From NCBI RefSeq assembly GCF_016025255.1, contig NZ_CP065592.1, positions 1,407,122-1,471,121 of the forward strand: a stretch of 64,000 bases of DNA. Reading direction: 5' to 3'. This document shows, piece after piece, positions 1 to 8,137 of this stretch (position 1 is the first letter of the stretch; every line of letters begins with the position of its first letter). This DNA is from Sphingosinicella flava (GTDB taxonomy: Bacteria > Pseudomonadota > Alphaproteobacteria > Sphingomonadales > Sphingomonadaceae). Below the pieces are notes generated by a model. The model did not search any database, was not told where the DNA came from, and saw nothing but the letters and a program-made list of their open reading frames with translations. The translations under genes were made by a program, and so were the position numbers.

Positions 1-350
1 AGTTCCATCGCCGCGTCGACCTGGGCGGGATTGCGGACCATGAAGGCGAGCCGTCCGCCGGCGGTCGAAATGTCGCCGATCTCGATGCGCGGGTTTGCCC
101 GGCGCATTTCGGTGCGGATCGTTTCTTCCATCGTCGCGATGCGCTGGTTCGCCACATCGCTGGTATCCGCTTCAAGAAGGATGTGGCTCCCGCCCGCCAG
201 GTCGAGACCCAGGTTGATGCGGGCATTGGGCAGCCAGCCCGGAATCTGATTGGCGACGCGCTCGGGAAGCAGGCTGGGGATCGCGAAGGCGATGCCGATC
301 AGGCAGATGAGGGTGATCCCCCACACTTTCCAGCGGGAAATGTCGAGCAT
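1..350 (-). CDS. secD: Protein translocase subunit SecD, N-terminal part (cut by window edge)
   Basis: SecD works with SecF and YajC at the SecYEG translocon, using the proton motive force to help pull exported proteins across the inner membrane. Reading leftward from the ATG at 350, the product starts MLDISRWKVWGITLICLIG, a first membrane helix, followed by the SecD signature INLGLDLAGGSH. Only about 116 residues lie in the window; the C-terminal export domains lie beyond position 1. The start codon overlaps the yajC stop (TGATG), so translation is probably coupled in a yajC-secD operon. Identification is firm; the rest of the gene cannot be seen. Confidence 0.93.
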   Translation of the reverse strand, partial: MLDISRWKVWGITLICLIGIAFAIPSLLPERVANQIPGWLPNARINLGLDLAGGSHILLEADTSDVANQRIATMEETIRTEMRRANPRIEIGDISTAGGRLAFMVRNPAQVDAAME

Positions 351-682
351 CAGTCGTTCGCCGGCTTGCCGCCCGCCGGGCGGATGTCCGAAAGCATGCT
401 CTTGACGACGCGGACCTTGACGCCGGACGCGATCTCAAGCTCGATCTCGGCCTCGTCGACCTTCGTCACCTTGCCGATCAGGCCGCCGCTGGTCACTGCC
501 ACGTCGCCCTTCTTCACGCCTTCGACCATCGAGCGATGCTGCTGCATGCGCTTCTGCTGCGGCCGGATGAGCAGGAAGTAGAAGACGACGAAGATCAGGA
601 CGAGCGGCAAAACCTGGACGATGAATCCCGCGCCCGAAGGCGCCGCGCCGGTGGTGGCTGCATAAGCGGGTGTCACGAGCAT
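350..682 (-). CDS. yajC: Preprotein translocase accessory subunit YajC
   Basis: This 110-aa protein has a short periplasmic N-terminus rich in Ala and Thr, then one membrane helix (about residues 22-40) ending in the family motif FYFLLIRPQQKR, and a cytoplasmic tail with GVKKGDVAVTSGG. YajC binds SecD-SecF and the Sec channel in the inner membrane. Length and motif order are normal for the family. The stop overlaps the secD start by one base, the usual alphaproteobacterial arrangement. Confidence 0.95.
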   Translation of the reverse strand: MLVTPAYAATTGAAPSGAGFIVQVLPLVLIFVVFYFLLIRPQQKRMQQHRSMVEGVKKGDVAVTSGGLIGKVTKVDEAEIELEIASGVKVRVVKSMLSDIRPAGGKPAND

Positions 683-795
683 CTTATCTTTAGTCCCTGA
701 TTAGGGCCGGCGCCCCCCTGGGTGCCGTGAAAGGTTGCGCGCCTATCATGGTGACGCCCCCGCGCGCAAGCAAGGGCGCGCATTCGCTCTAATGG

Positions 796-860
796 GCTCC
801 TGCGGAAGCAGGAGCTCAGCAGCACCGGTCTCTCAACTGGGCTCCTGCTTTCGCAGGAGC
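796..860. repeat. Two copies of a GC-rich hairpin
   Basis: Two near-identical palindromes lie between yajC and the convergently oriented end of the thioesterase gene: GCTCCTGC-GGAA-GCAGGAGC at 796-815 and GCTCCTGC-TTTC-GCAGGAGC at 841-860. Each has a perfect 8-bp stem and a 4-base loop. They may act as bidirectional terminators or be copies of an extragenic palindromic repeat. Neither is followed by a clear U-tract, so the terminator role is uncertain. Confidence 0.7.
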
Positions 861-870
861 ACGAATGGGA

Positions 871-1344
871 TCATCGCCCGCTCAATATGATCAATGTCGA
901 CGTTCCGTGCGCCAGCACCCGGCCTTCGCCGTCCCGCAGATAGGCTTCCGCCGTCGCGATCTGCCGTCCCATGGACACCACCCGGCCTTCGCAGAAGACC
1001 GTGCCGCAGTCCGCGCGGATGGGCCGGGTGAAATTGGCCTTGGTCTCGACCGTCGCATAGCCGACGCCCGCATCCAGCATCGTATGGACCGCACAGCCGG
1101 TGGCACTGTCGATCAGGGTCAGCGCGAAGCCGCCATGCACACCGCCCAAAGGGTTGAGCAGCGTTTCGTCCGGCGTGCCGGTGAAGACCACGCGTCCTTT
1201 CTCCACTTCCGTCACCGCCATCCGCATCGGCTGCGCGATGGGCGGCGCGGGCAGCTTTCCGGCTGCCAGCGCCTCGATCATTTCAAGCCCGCTCATCCCC
1301 GCCGCTTCTTCCGGCGTGGCGACGCCGTACCGCGTTGCACCCAT
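871..1344 (-). CDS. PaaI-type hotdog-fold acyl-CoA thioesterase
   Basis: A 157-aa single-domain hotdog protein. The conserved NPLGGVHGGFALTLIDSATG segment (about residues 63-82) matches the PaaI/YdiI-like acyl-CoA thioesterase helix, which carries the substrate-binding HGG and the catalytic acidic residue. Such enzymes hydrolyse acyl- or aryl-CoA thioesters in the cytoplasm; the substrate cannot be told from sequence. The ATG at 1344 is chosen because AGGAGG sits six bases upstream (1351-1356); a longer in-frame extension to 1428 lacks such a site. The gene stands alone, running away from the tRNA. Confidence 0.85.
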   Translation of the reverse strand: MGATRYGVATPEEAAGMSGLEMIEALAAGKLPAPPIAQPMRMAVTEVEKGRVVFTGTPDETLLNPLGGVHGGFALTLIDSATGCAVHTMLDAGVGYATVETKANFTRPIRADCGTVFCEGRVVSMGRQIATAEAYLRDGEGRVLAHGTSTLIILSGR

Positions 1345-1453
1345 CGGCTTCCTCCTAGATTTCGGATAGCAGCTATCCTGCGCCATCCCGCTGTCAATAT
1401 GATCGACATGCCTTGCCTTCGCGGCCAAGTAGACCTAGAGGCGCTTTTCCGGT

Positions 1454-1530
1454 CGGAGCGTAGCGCAGCCTGGTAGCGCATCACACTGGGGGTGTGGGGG
1501 TCGCAGGTTCGAATCCTGTCGCTCCGACCA
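1454..1530 (+). tRNA. tRNA-Pro (anticodon GGG)
   Basis: A 77-nt cloverleaf with encoded CCA. The acceptor stem CGGAGCG pairs with CGCTCCG before ACCA; the D arm contains AGCCTGGTAGC; the anticodon arm TCACA-CTGGGGG-TGTGG places T at 33 and GGG at 34-36; the T arm contains GGTTCGAATCC. GGG reads the CCC (and CCU) proline codons. All arms fold without mismatches apart from a U-G pair in the anticodon stem. Confidence 0.95.
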
Positions 1531-1554
1531 TCCTTCTCTCCCCATTCCTACACC

Positions 1555-1580
1555 CGTCATTCCGGCGAAAGCTGGAATCT
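1555..1580. repeat. Single copy of the sphingomonad-type palindromic repeat
   Basis: The segment begins CGTCATTCCGGCGAAAGC and continues TGGAATCT, forming a short imperfect hairpin (TTCCGGC/GCTGGAA). The same motif recurs, usually as inverted pairs, at 2719-2803, 3434-3499, 20136-20206 and 50174-50246, with a variant at 56116-56206, always between genes. This is REP/BIME-like behaviour. This copy is unpaired and follows the tRNA. Confidence 0.8.
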
Positions 1581-1711
1581 CGTGACGAAGAATGCACTTT
1601 CCTGCCGAGCCTCCGGCTTCCGCTGGGACGACGGGCAGGACACAAATTCATTTTCCTACACGAACCTTTATGGTTATCTAACTTCGCTCCTCTTCACCAA
1701 GGAGCATGAAA

Positions 1712-2251
1712 ATGGATCCCATCCCCCTCATTGACGAAGTCATCGCCCGCGAAGGCGGTTATTCCCATCATCCCGCCGATAAGGGCGGACCGACACGCTG
1801 GGGCGTGACCGAGGCGGTCGCCCGCAGTCACGGCTATCGCGGCGACATGAAGGCTTTTCCGCGCGAAGAGGCCGTCGCCATCTACCGCCGCCTCTATTGG
1901 CTGCGCCCCGGCTTCGACCGCATCGCCATCCACGCGCCCAGGCTGGCCGCCGAATTGTTCGATACCGGCGTCAACATGGGCCCGCCCATCGCGGCGGGCT
2001 TCCTCCAGCGCGCCTTGAACGCCCTCAATCGCGGCGCGAGCGACTTTCCCGACATTCCGGTCGATCGCCGGATCGGCGACCGCACCGTCGCGGCCTTGGA
2101 GGCCTTCCTCGCCACGCGCGGAAGGGCCGGGGAAGACGTATTGCTGAAGGCCGTCGAGGCGCTTCAGGGCGAACGCTATCTGAGCCTCGCCGAAAGCCGT
2201 CCGGCCAATGAAGCCTTTCTCTACGGCTGGCTCGCCAACCGCCTCGGCTGA
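1712..2251 (+). CDS. GH108-type endolysin (muramidase), GTA/phage-like
   Basis: A 179-aa peptidoglycan hydrolase. The N-terminus shows the glycoside hydrolase 108 motif EGGYSHHPADKGGPTRWGVT (from residue 14), whose first Glu is the expected catalytic acid. The C-terminal half resembles the predicted peptidoglycan-binding domain paired with this family. It has no signal peptide, so it would need a holin to reach the wall. The ATG at 1712 is preferred over 1706 because GGAG at 1701-1704 is seven bases from 1712 but only one from 1706. The next gene encodes a 3TM holin, so the two form a lysis cassette like those of gene transfer agents. Confidence 0.85.
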   Translation: MDPIPLIDEVIAREGGYSHHPADKGGPTRWGVTEAVARSHGYRGDMKAFPREEAVAIYRRLYWLRPGFDRIAIHAPRLAAELFDTGVNMGPPIAAGFLQRALNALNRGASDFPDIPVDRRIGDRTVAALEAFLATRGRAGEDVLLKAVEALQGERYLSLAESRPANEAFLYGWLANRLG

Positions 2252-2306
2252 AAACAGCGCCACACCATCAATTTCATCAGCTTCATTACCTTTGCAGGAG
2301 AAAACA

Positions 2307-2711
2307 ATGTCCCTCATCGAAGGCATCATCAGTCCCCTCGCCAAACTGATCGACAAGATCATTCCCGACCCCGAAGCGCGCGACCGCGCCAAGCTGGAAC
2401 TCATCAAGCTGGAGGGCAGTCAGGAAATGGAGGCGGTGAAGACCCAGCTTACCGCCATCGTCGCGGAAGCCCATTCGGCCGATCCCTGGACGAGCCGTGC
2501 CCGGCCGAGCTTCCTCTACATGATGTACGCCCTCATCCTCTGGGCGATCCCGATGGGCCTGATCTCCGCCGCCAACCCCGGAATGGGCGAGGCCATCGTG
2601 CGCGGCATGACCGCCTATCTGCGCGGCATCCCGGAAGAACTCTACGCCCTCTTCGGCACCGGCTACCTCGGCTACACCGCCGCCCGCGAATGGGGGAAGG
2701 CGCGGAAATAG
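2307..2711 (+). CDS. 3TM holin of the GTA type
   Basis: A 134-aa protein. An amphipathic, charged N-terminal half (IDKIIPDPEARDRAKLELIK, about residues 13-32) precedes a helical region and hydrophobic segments (FLYMMYALILWAIPMGLIS; ALFGTGYLGYTAAREWGK). This is the layout of the GTA_holin_3TM family, which forms lesions that let endolysin reach the murein. CAGGAG at 2295-2300 supports the ATG at 2307. It lies 55 bp behind the endolysin gene and is presumably co-transcribed. No capsid or terminase gene is present in the window. Confidence 0.8.
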   Translation: MSLIEGIISPLAKLIDKIIPDPEARDRAKLELIKLEGSQEMEAVKTQLTAIVAEAHSADPWTSRARPSFLYMMYALILWAIPMGLISAANPGMGEAIVRGMTAYLRGIPEELYALFGTGYLGYTAAREWGKARK

Positions 2712-2718
2712 CCGCCAC

Positions 2719-2803
2719 CGTCATCCCGGCGGAAGCCAGGATCTCACTTCCTGAAAAGGACGCCCTGACCAAGAAGGAGATTCCAGCTTGCGCTGGAATG
2801 ACG
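2719..2803. repeat. Inverted pair of palindromic extragenic repeats
   Basis: A forward copy (CGTCATCCCGGCGGAAGCC, from 2719) and a reverse copy (TTCCAGCTTGCGCTGGAATG, then ACG, ending 2803) face each other across about 30 bp between the holin and hslV. The pair could fold into one long hairpin. It is the same family as the copies at 1555, 3434 and 20136. Confidence 0.8.
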
Positions 2804-2883
2804 TTTAAGATGGGGCAGGCGCGCGGTTGCACCCTCCCTCCCCGCCTCCCATATCGCAGCTCCTATTCAATGCGGGGACAGGC

Positions 2884-3432
2884 ATGAGCGAAGACAAGAT
2901 CGGCTGGCACGGAACGACGATCCTTGGCGTGCGCAAGAACGGCAAGGTGATCGTCGCGGGCGATGGGCAAGTGTCGCTCGGCCAGACCGTGATCAAGCCC
3001 AATGCGCGCAAGGTGCGCCGGCTGGGCGACGGTTCCGTCATCGGCGGCTTCGCGGGCGCCACGGCCGATGCCTTCACGCTGTTCGAGCGGCTGGAGCGCA
3101 AGCTCGAACAACATCACGGCCAGCTGATGCGCGCGGCGGTCGAGCTTGCCAAGGATTGGCGGACCGACAAATTCCTCCGCAACCTTGAAGCGATGATGAT
3201 CGTTGCCGACAGGCAAGTGACCCTCATCCTCACCGGCAATGGCGACGTTCTGGAACCGGCGAGCGGAGTCGCGGCGATCGGATCGGGCGGCAATTATGCT
3301 TTGTCCGCCGCTACCGCGCTCTTTGATTATGAAGAAGATGCCGAGGTCATTGCCCGCAAGGCCATGAAGATCGCCGCCGATGTCTGCGTCTACACCAACG
3401 AAAACCTGACCCTGGAAACGATCCAACTCTAA
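2884..3432 (+). CDS. hslV: ATP-dependent protease proteolytic subunit HslV
   Basis: HslV is the dodecameric threonine protease of the cytosolic HslVU machine. The 182-aa product reads [20 protein letters not shown]; the first Thr of TTIL (residue 11) is expected to become the catalytic N-terminus after propeptide removal. The [13 protein letters not shown] and [18 protein letters not shown] segments are typical. The ATG at 2884 is chosen because it gives the family's short propeptide; earlier in-frame ATGs add low-complexity sequence. hslU follows 80 bp downstream, with a repeat pair in between. Confidence 0.95.
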   Translation: MSEDKIGWHGTTILGVRKNGKVIVAGDGQVSLGQTVIKPNARKVRRLGDGSVIGGFAGATADAFTLFERLERKLEQHHGQLMRAAVELAKDWRTDKFLRNLEAMMIVADRQVTLILTGNGDVLEPASGVAAIGSGGNYALSAATALFDYEEDAEVIARKAMKIAADVCVYTNENLTLETIQL

Positions 3433-3433
3433 C

Positions 3434-3499
3434 CGTCATTCCAGCGAAAGCTGGAATCTCCCTTCCTTTAAACACCTCCAGCTTCCGCTGGAATGACGG
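3434..3499. repeat. Inverted repeat pair between hslV and hslU
   Basis: A forward copy (CGTCATTCCAGCGAAAGC at 3434) and a reverse copy (CCAGCTTCCGCTGGAATGAC, ending 3499) of the extragenic palindrome fill nearly the whole hslV-hslU gap. In the transcript they could pair into a long stem, possibly stabilising or attenuating the upstream message and so setting the HslV:HslU ratio. This role is inference. Confidence 0.8.
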
Positions 3500-3512
3500 C
3501 TCGGAAAAGAAA

Positions 3513-4814
3513 ATGAACGACACTCTGACTCCCAAGGCGGTTGTCGCCGCCCTCGACGAACATATCATCGGCCAGACCGAGGCGAAACGCGCGGTGGCCG
3601 TCGCGCTCCGCAACCGCTGGCGCCGCCAGCGCCTGTCGGACGAACTTCGCAACGAAGTGACGCCCAAGAACATCCTGATGATCGGGCCGACCGGCTGCGG
3701 CAAGACGGAGATCAGCCGCCGTCTCGCCAAGCTCGCCGACGCGCCGTTCGTGAAGGTGGAAGCGACCAAATTCACCGAGGTCGGCTATGTCGGCCGTGAT
3801 GTCGAGCAGATCGCCCGCGATCTTGTCGAGGAAGCCGTACGCCTGGAACGCGACCGTCGCCGAGCCGCGGTCAAGGACGCTGCCGAGGCCGCCGCCATGG
3901 ACCGCCTGCTCGACGCGCTGACCGGCAAGGGCGCGAGCGAAGCGACGCGCGAGAGCTTCCGCCGCCGCTTCGACGAAGGCCATCTGAAGGACAGCGAAGT
4001 CGAGATCGACGTGTCCGAAGCCCCCGGTACGCCGTTCGAGATCCCCGGCATGGGCGGGCAGGTCGGCATGATCAATCTCTCCGACATGATGGGCAAGGCG
4101 TTCGGCCAGCAAGCCAAGAAGCGCCGCCGCCTCAAGGTGCCGGACGCTTGGGTAAAGCTTGTCGAAGAGGAAGCCGACAAGCGTCTCGACACCGACGACG
4201 TGAACCGCGTGGCGCTCGCCGACGCCGAAGCGAACGGCATCGTCTTCTTGGACGAAATCGACAAGATCGCGGTTTCGGACGTGCGCGGCGGCTCCGTCAG
4301 CCGGGAAGGCGTGCAGCGCGACCTGCTGCCACTGATCGAAGGCACGACCGTGTCGACCAAATACGGCCCGATGAAGACCGACCACATCCTCTTCATCGCG
4401 TCCGGCGCCTTCCATGTCGCCAAGCCGTCCGATCTGCTGCCCGAACTGCAGGGCCGCCTCCCCATCCGCGTCGAATTGAAGGCGCTGACGGAAGAGGATT
4501 TCGTGGCGATCCTGCACGACACGCGCGCCAGCCTGACCGAGCAATATCGCGCCCTCATCGGCACGGAAGGGGTGGAAATCAGCTTCACCGACGACGGCAT
4601 CCGCGCACTCGCCCGAATCGCGGCGGAGGTGAACGGGCAGGTCGAAAATATCGGCGCCCGCCGCTTGCAGACGGTGATGGAAAAATTGCTGGAGGATATC
4701 AGCTTCCATGCCGAGGACCGGCAGGGAACGACCGTGGTGATCGATGCCGCTTATGTCGAAAGCCAATTGTCGGCGATCGCGCGCGACACCGACCTCAGCA
4801 AATATGTCTTGTAA
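3513..4814 (+). CDS. hslU: ATP-dependent protease ATPase subunit HslU
   Basis: A 433-aa AAA+ unfoldase that caps HslV. Residues 58-65 (GPTGCGKT) are Walker A; VFLDEIDK (about 244-251) is Walker B; the C-terminus ends in SKYVL, the tail that docks into and activates HslV. The I-domain spans roughly residues 110-240 and contains long charged helices. Length is normal. It belongs to an operon with hslV. Its start is immediately downstream of the palindromic repeat pair. Confidence 0.96.
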   Translation: MNDTLTPKAVVAALDEHIIGQTEAKRAVAVALRNRWRRQRLSDELRNEVTPKNILMIGPTGCGKTEISRRLAKLADAPFVKVEATKFTEVGYVGRDVEQIARDLVEEAVRLERDRRRAAVKDAAEAAAMDRLLDALTGKGASEATRESFRRRFDEGHLKDSEVEIDVSEAPGTPFEIPGMGGQVGMINLSDMMGKAFGQQAKKRRRLKVPDAWVKLVEEEADKRLDTDDVNRVALADAEANGIVFLDEIDKIAVSDVRGGSVSREGVQRDLLPLIEGTTVSTKYGPMKTDHILFIASGAFHVAKPSDLLPELQGRLPIRVELKALTEEDFVAILHDTRASLTEQYRALIGTEGVEISFTDDGIRALARIAAEVNGQVENIGARRLQTVMEKLLEDISFHAEDRQGTTVVIDAAYVESQLSAIARDTDLSKYVL

Positions 4815-4919
4815 CCCGCCGCGAACCGTTCGTTCCGCGTCCAGCACGGTTCGTCGATAACGGCGTACAGAAAGATCTCTTAACCATCTATCTCCCGATT
4901 CTCGCAAGGAGATTGTTTG

Positions 4920-5381
4920 ATGTTCGACAAGAAGTTGCTTTTCGTTGCCGCCGCCTTCGCCTTCCCTGCTGCGGCTAGCGCACAGGTCGCGAGCGTCGGT
5001 CTCGGCGCCGGTGTGAATGCAAGCACGCAAGGTTTGACAGGCGGGGTGACGGACACGGTGAACAGCGCGGCCGATACCGTTCAGCAGACCGCCGACAAGG
5101 TGATGCCGGAAGTCTCGGCCAACGCCACCGTGGAAGCAGGCCCGGTCGTCGCGGCCACCGCGACCGACGTGACGGCGGGCAAGGCCGTCCTCGATCCAAA
5201 AGGCGGCACCGTCGGCAAGATCGAGTCGGTGAATGCCGAAGGCGCTGTCGTCGCTACCGGGAAGAGCCGCGTGCTGCTGCCACTCAAGAGCTTTGCCAAG
5301 AACAATGTCGGTCTCGTCATTTCCCTCACCCAGGCGGAACTCGACGCCCAGGCCGCTGCTTCGGCATCCGCGGGCAATTGA
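4920..5381 (+). CDS. Secreted PRC-barrel-like protein, paralogue of the 62831-63328 product
   Basis: A 153-aa exported protein: signal peptide MFDKKLLFVAAAFAFPAAAS with predicted cleavage after ASA, an Ala/Thr/Asn-rich middle (about 25-75), then a small beta-rich domain VLDPKGGTVGKIESVNAEGA and LLPLKSFAKNNVGLVISLTQ, ending QLDAQAAASASAGN-like. The DxxG..VGxxxxV pattern resembles PRC-barrel modules. The protein near the end of the window has the same order of parts and the same ending motif. The ATG at 4920 has AAGGAG at 4906-4911. An intrinsic terminator follows. No function is known to me. Confidence 0.75.
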   Translation: MFDKKLLFVAAAFAFPAAASAQVASVGLGAGVNASTQGLTGGVTDTVNSAADTVQQTADKVMPEVSANATVEAGPVVAATATDVTAGKAVLDPKGGTVGKIESVNAEGAVVATGKSRVLLPLKSFAKNNVGLVISLTQAELDAQAAASASAGN

Positions 5382-5400
5382 GCCCATCTGCCACCAGGAA

Positions 5401-5429
5401 GCCGCGCCGGATCGTCCGGCGCGGCTTTT
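5401..5429 (+). terminator. Rho-independent terminator
   Basis: GCCGCGCCGGA (5401-5411), loop TCG, then TCCGGCGCGGC (5415-5425) form a perfect 11-bp GC stem, followed by TTTTCCTT. It lies 20 bp behind the secreted-protein gene and before nfuA, so it separates the two transcripts. Confidence 0.9.
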
Positions 5430-5466
5430 CCTTGATCCGCCGCCTCCCCGCGCCCAAATGGGGGCC

Positions 5467-6036
5467 ATGCTGATCCAGACCGAAACCACGCCCAACCCGG
5501 CGACCCTGATGTTCCTGCCCGGCCGCGAGGTCATGGGCGCCGGCACCCGCGATTTCACCACGCCGGAAGAGGCGGAGGCATCGCCGCTTGCCGAAGCGAT
5601 TTTTTCGACCGGCGAAGTCGACGGCGTCTTCTTCGGCCGCGATTTCATCTCCGTTACCGCCGCACCGGGAGTCGAATGGGCGCGGCTGAAGCCGGAAATC
5701 CTCACCGTCCTGCTCGACCATTTTTCCAGCGAGGCGCCGCTTTTCCGCCCCGGCAGCGCGGCGGACATCGCTGTCCCCGCCTCGGATATCCCTGACAATC
5801 CCGAGGATGCCGACATCGTCGCCCAGATCCGCGACCTGATCGACACCCGCATCCGCCCGGCAGTGGCGCGCGACGGCGGCGACATCGTCTATCGCGGCTA
5901 TGACAAGGGACGGGTCTATCTCGCCATGCAGGGCGCCTGCGCGGGCTGCCCTTCCTCCACCATGACCCTGAAGCAAGGCATCGAAAGCCTCCTCAAGCAC
6001 TATGTGCCGGAGGTCGAAACGGTCGAAGCCGTCTGA
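5467..6036 (+). CDS. Nfu-type iron-sulfur cluster carrier
   Basis: A 189-aa protein with an Nfu N-terminal domain (IQTETTPNPATLMFLPG, residues 2-18) and a C-terminal NifU domain holding the cluster-binding motif CAGC (Cys158 and Cys161). Nfu proteins carry a 4Fe-4S cluster from the assembly scaffold to client enzymes in the cytoplasm. A second in-frame ATG lies at 5458, but family members normally begin with the MxIQTE sequence, so 5467 is preferred. The stop overlaps the tsaB start (TGATG). MiaB, a radical-SAM client, is encoded 4 kb away. Confidence 0.92.
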   Translation: MLIQTETTPNPATLMFLPGREVMGAGTRDFTTPEEAEASPLAEAIFSTGEVDGVFFGRDFISVTAAPGVEWARLKPEILTVLLDHFSSEAPLFRPGSAADIAVPASDIPDNPEDADIVAQIRDLIDTRIRPAVARDGGDIVYRGYDKGRVYLAMQGACAGCPSSTMTLKQGIESLLKHYVPEVETVEAV

Positions 6037-6635
6037 TGCTGCTGGTGATCGACAGCGCGACGGAGGCCTGCTCGGTCGCGCTTCTTGATGGCGACGCCGT
6101 CGTCGCGGAACGGCACGAAATCGTGGGCCGCGGCCATGCCGAACGGCTGATCCCGATGATCGCCGAAGTGATCGGCGGCAGCCGCCCTGAAGCAATTCTG
6201 GTCGATTGCGGCCCGGGCAGCTTCACCGGCATCCGGGTCGGCCTCGCCGCCGCGCACGGGCTGGCGATCGGCTGGGGCATTCCGGTCCAGGGCTATTCCT
6301 CGCTCGCCCTTATCGCGGCGGGGCAGGCTTTCCCGGAATTGACGGTTGCGCTGAACGGCGGACACGGGCAGCTTTTCGTCCAGACCTATGTTCGCGAACC
6401 GCTCCGTGCCCTGGGCCCGCTCCAGTCGCTGCTTCCCGAAGCTGCGGCCACGCATGCGCCTGACGGCCCGGTCGCCGGGAGCGGCGCCGCGCTCCTCATT
6501 GCCACGCGCTGTTCCGGCGAACCGATCGAGGCTTATCCCCGCGCGTCCGACGCCAAGTTGCTGCCCCTCGATCTTCGCATTCTGCCTCCACGTCCTCTCT
6601 ATGGGCGAGGGCCGGATGCCAGGCCCATGGCATGA
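6036..6635 (+). CDS. tsaB: tRNA threonylcarbamoyladenosine biosynthesis protein TsaB
   Basis: TsaB is the non-catalytic scaffold of the TsaBDE complex, which makes t6A at position 37 of ANN-decoding tRNAs. The 199-aa product starts MLLVIDSATEACSVALLDGD and has the GPGSFTGIRVGLAAAHGLA motif (about 64-82), diagnostic of the family. It is slightly short at the C-terminus compared with enterobacterial TsaB. The start overlaps the nfu stop and the stop overlaps the rimI start (ATGA), so the three genes look translationally coupled. Confidence 0.92.
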   Translation: MLLVIDSATEACSVALLDGDAVVAERHEIVGRGHAERLIPMIAEVIGGSRPEAILVDCGPGSFTGIRVGLAAAHGLAIGWGIPVQGYSSLALIAAGQAFPELTVALNGGHGQLFVQTYVREPLRALGPLQSLLPEAAATHAPDGPVAGSGAALLIATRCSGEPIEAYPRASDAKLLPLDLRILPPRPLYGRGPDARPMA

Positions 6636-7108
6636 CGCGGCCTGATCCCGTCCGCATCGAAGCCGGCGGCATCGCCGATCTCGACGCCGTCATGGCCGTG
6701 ATGTCCGATAGTTTCGATCCAAGCTTCGGCGAAGCATGGACCGCCCCGCAATGCGCCGGCATTCTGCCCATGGCGGGGGTCTGGCTGTCCCTTGCGCGGA
6801 TTGGCGACACGGTGGCGGGTTTCAGCTTGGGCCGCATCGTCCTGCGAGAGGCGGAATTGCTGCTTCTTGCCGTCCGCCGCGACTTTCAGGGAATCGGGGT
6901 CGGTAAAAAGCTGGTCGATCATTTCATCGCCGACTCGCGCGCAAGGAATGCGGAGCATCTTCATCTTGAGGTTCGGGACGGCAATGCTGCGGTGCGTCTC
7001 TACGAAGCCGCGGGTTTTCATCGGGTTGGCACGCGCAGAAACTATTATTGCGGAACCGACGGCGCCCTTTTTCATGCGCTTACCTTGTCGAGATCGTCCA
7101 ATATTTGA
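6632..7108 (+). CDS. rimI: Ribosomal-protein-alanine N-acetyltransferase (RimI-like GNAT)
   Basis: A 158-aa GNAT acetyltransferase. The acetyl-CoA loop is visible as [19 protein letters not shown] (about 86-104), followed by [20 protein letters not shown], the standard RimI segment. RimI acetylates the N-terminal Ala of ribosomal protein S18. Pairing with tsaB is a common bacterial arrangement and supports RimI over other GNATs. It overlaps the end of tsaB by four bases. Confidence 0.88.
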   Translation: MTRPDPVRIEAGGIADLDAVMAVMSDSFDPSFGEAWTAPQCAGILPMAGVWLSLARIGDTVAGFSLGRIVLREAELLLLAVRRDFQGIGVGKKLVDHFIADSRARNAEHLHLEVRDGNAAVRLYEAAGFHRVGTRRNYYCGTDGALFHALTLSRSSNI

Positions 7109-7218
7109 TCGATTCCGCCTTCGTTTGCGCTCTCGACTTGCCATTCCGAATCAAAGGTTCCATTGGACACTTGGCGGCCCCCACCCGCACCAGAATAGCA
7201 ACAGGGGAACACTATCCA

Positions 7219-7635
7219 ATGAATGAACTCGAAAACGCGCAGGAGACGCTTATTACGCTGACCGCGGACATCGTCTCCGCTCACGTCAGCAACAACAGCG
7301 TGTCGGTCAGCGATCTTCCTCAGCTGATCCAAAATGTCCATGCCGCGCTGGCAGGGCTTGGCGGTCAGGCCGCGGAACCGGAAGTGAAGCAGGCGCCGGC
7401 GGTTTCCGTCCGTGCATCGGTGAAGCCCGATTACATCGTCTGCCTGGAAGACGGCAAGAAGCTGAAAATGCTGAAGCGGCACCTGATGACCCACTATAAT
7501 ATGACGCCTGACGAATATCGTCAGAAATGGGGTCTTCCTGCCGACTATCCGATGGTCGCGCCGAACTATGCCGAGCAGCGGCGCTCGCTCGCCAAGAAGA
7601 TCGGCCTCGGCACCTCGCGCCGGACCAAGAAATAA
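7219..7635 (+). CDS. MucR/Ros-family zinc-finger transcriptional regulator
   Basis: A 138-aa regulator. The prokaryotic zinc-finger DNA-binding part is [20 protein letters not shown] (about 75-94), with Cys, Asp, His and His in the metal-ligand positions, as in MucR rather than the C2H2 of Ros; [20 protein letters not shown] follows. The N-terminal helices (about 1-50) are the oligomerisation region. MucR proteins bind AT-rich DNA and act as global, H-NS-like silencers in alphaproteobacteria. The start at 7219 gives the normal length. A hairpin terminator follows directly. Confidence 0.9.
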   Translation: MNELENAQETLITLTADIVSAHVSNNSVSVSDLPQLIQNVHAALAGLGGQAAEPEVKQAPAVSVRASVKPDYIVCLEDGKKLKMLKRHLMTHYNMTPDEYRQKWGLPADYPMVAPNYAEQRRSLAKKIGLGTSRRTKK

Positions 7636-7642
7636 GGGTTTC

Positions 7643-7674
7643 AAGCGGCGGGAGGTTGTGGTCCCGCCGCTTTG
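7643..7674 (+). terminator. Rho-independent terminator after mucR
   Basis: AAGCGGCGGGA (7643-7653), an eight-base loop, then TCCCGCCGCTT (7662-7672) form an 11-bp perfect stem ending in a short T run. It sits eight bases behind the mucR stop and ahead of the fur-family gene. Confidence 0.85.
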
Positions 7675-7705
7675 ACCTCCCCGGCAAACAGTCTACATCG
7701 CCGTC

Positions 7706-8128
7706 ATGAGCCGCAGAATCGACGTCGAGGCGCTGTGCGCCGAAAAAGGCCTCCGTATCACGGAGCAGCGCCGGATCATCGCGCGCGTTCTTTCGGAATC
7801 CGAAGATCATCCCGATGTCGAGGCGTTGCACGCCCGCGCCTCCGCCATCGACAGCGGCATCTCCATCGCCACCGTCTACCGCACCGTCCGCTTGTTCGAG
7901 GAAGCGGGCATCCTCGAGCGCCACGATTTCGGCGACGGACGCGCCCGCTACGAAGCGGCGGCCGAAGCGCATCACGATCATCTCATCAATGTCGAGACCG
8001 GCGAAGTGATCGAATTCGTGGACGACGAATTGGAAGCGCTCCAGCGCAAGATCGCGGAGAAACTGGGCTTCCGCCTCGTCGATCACCGCATGGAGCTTTA
8101 TGGCGTCAAGACCGACCGGAAGGACTGA
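7706..8128 (+). CDS. Fur-family metalloregulator
   Basis: A 140-aa Fur-superfamily repressor. A winged-helix domain (LRITEQRRIIARVLSE; SIATVYRTVRLFEEAGILER) occupies residues 15-75, and a metal-binding dimer domain with AHHDHLINVETGEVIEF follows. The C-terminus lacks the CxxC structural zinc pairs of E. coli Fur. In alphaproteobacteria this subtype may sense iron or manganese (Mur); sequence alone does not decide. The plsC-family gene follows after nine bases and may be co-transcribed. Confidence 0.88.
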   Translation: MSRRIDVEALCAEKGLRITEQRRIIARVLSESEDHPDVEALHARASAIDSGISIATVYRTVRLFEEAGILERHDFGDGRARYEAAAEAHHDHLINVETGEVIEFVDDELEALQRKIAEKLGFRLVDHRMELYGVKTDRKD

Positions 8129-8137
8129 TCGCGCCTT

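Noticed and set aside
1454-2711. Prophage integrated at tRNA-Pro
   Set aside because: Only the endolysin and holin genes are present; no integrase, no duplicated tRNA 3' end and housekeeping genes resume at 2884.
3468-5885. An 805-codon open frame antisense to hslU and neighbours
   Set aside because: It covers hslU, a secreted-protein gene and part of nfu on the opposite strand. Long antisense frames are common in high-GC DNA, and the sequence has no motif while the sense genes are certain.
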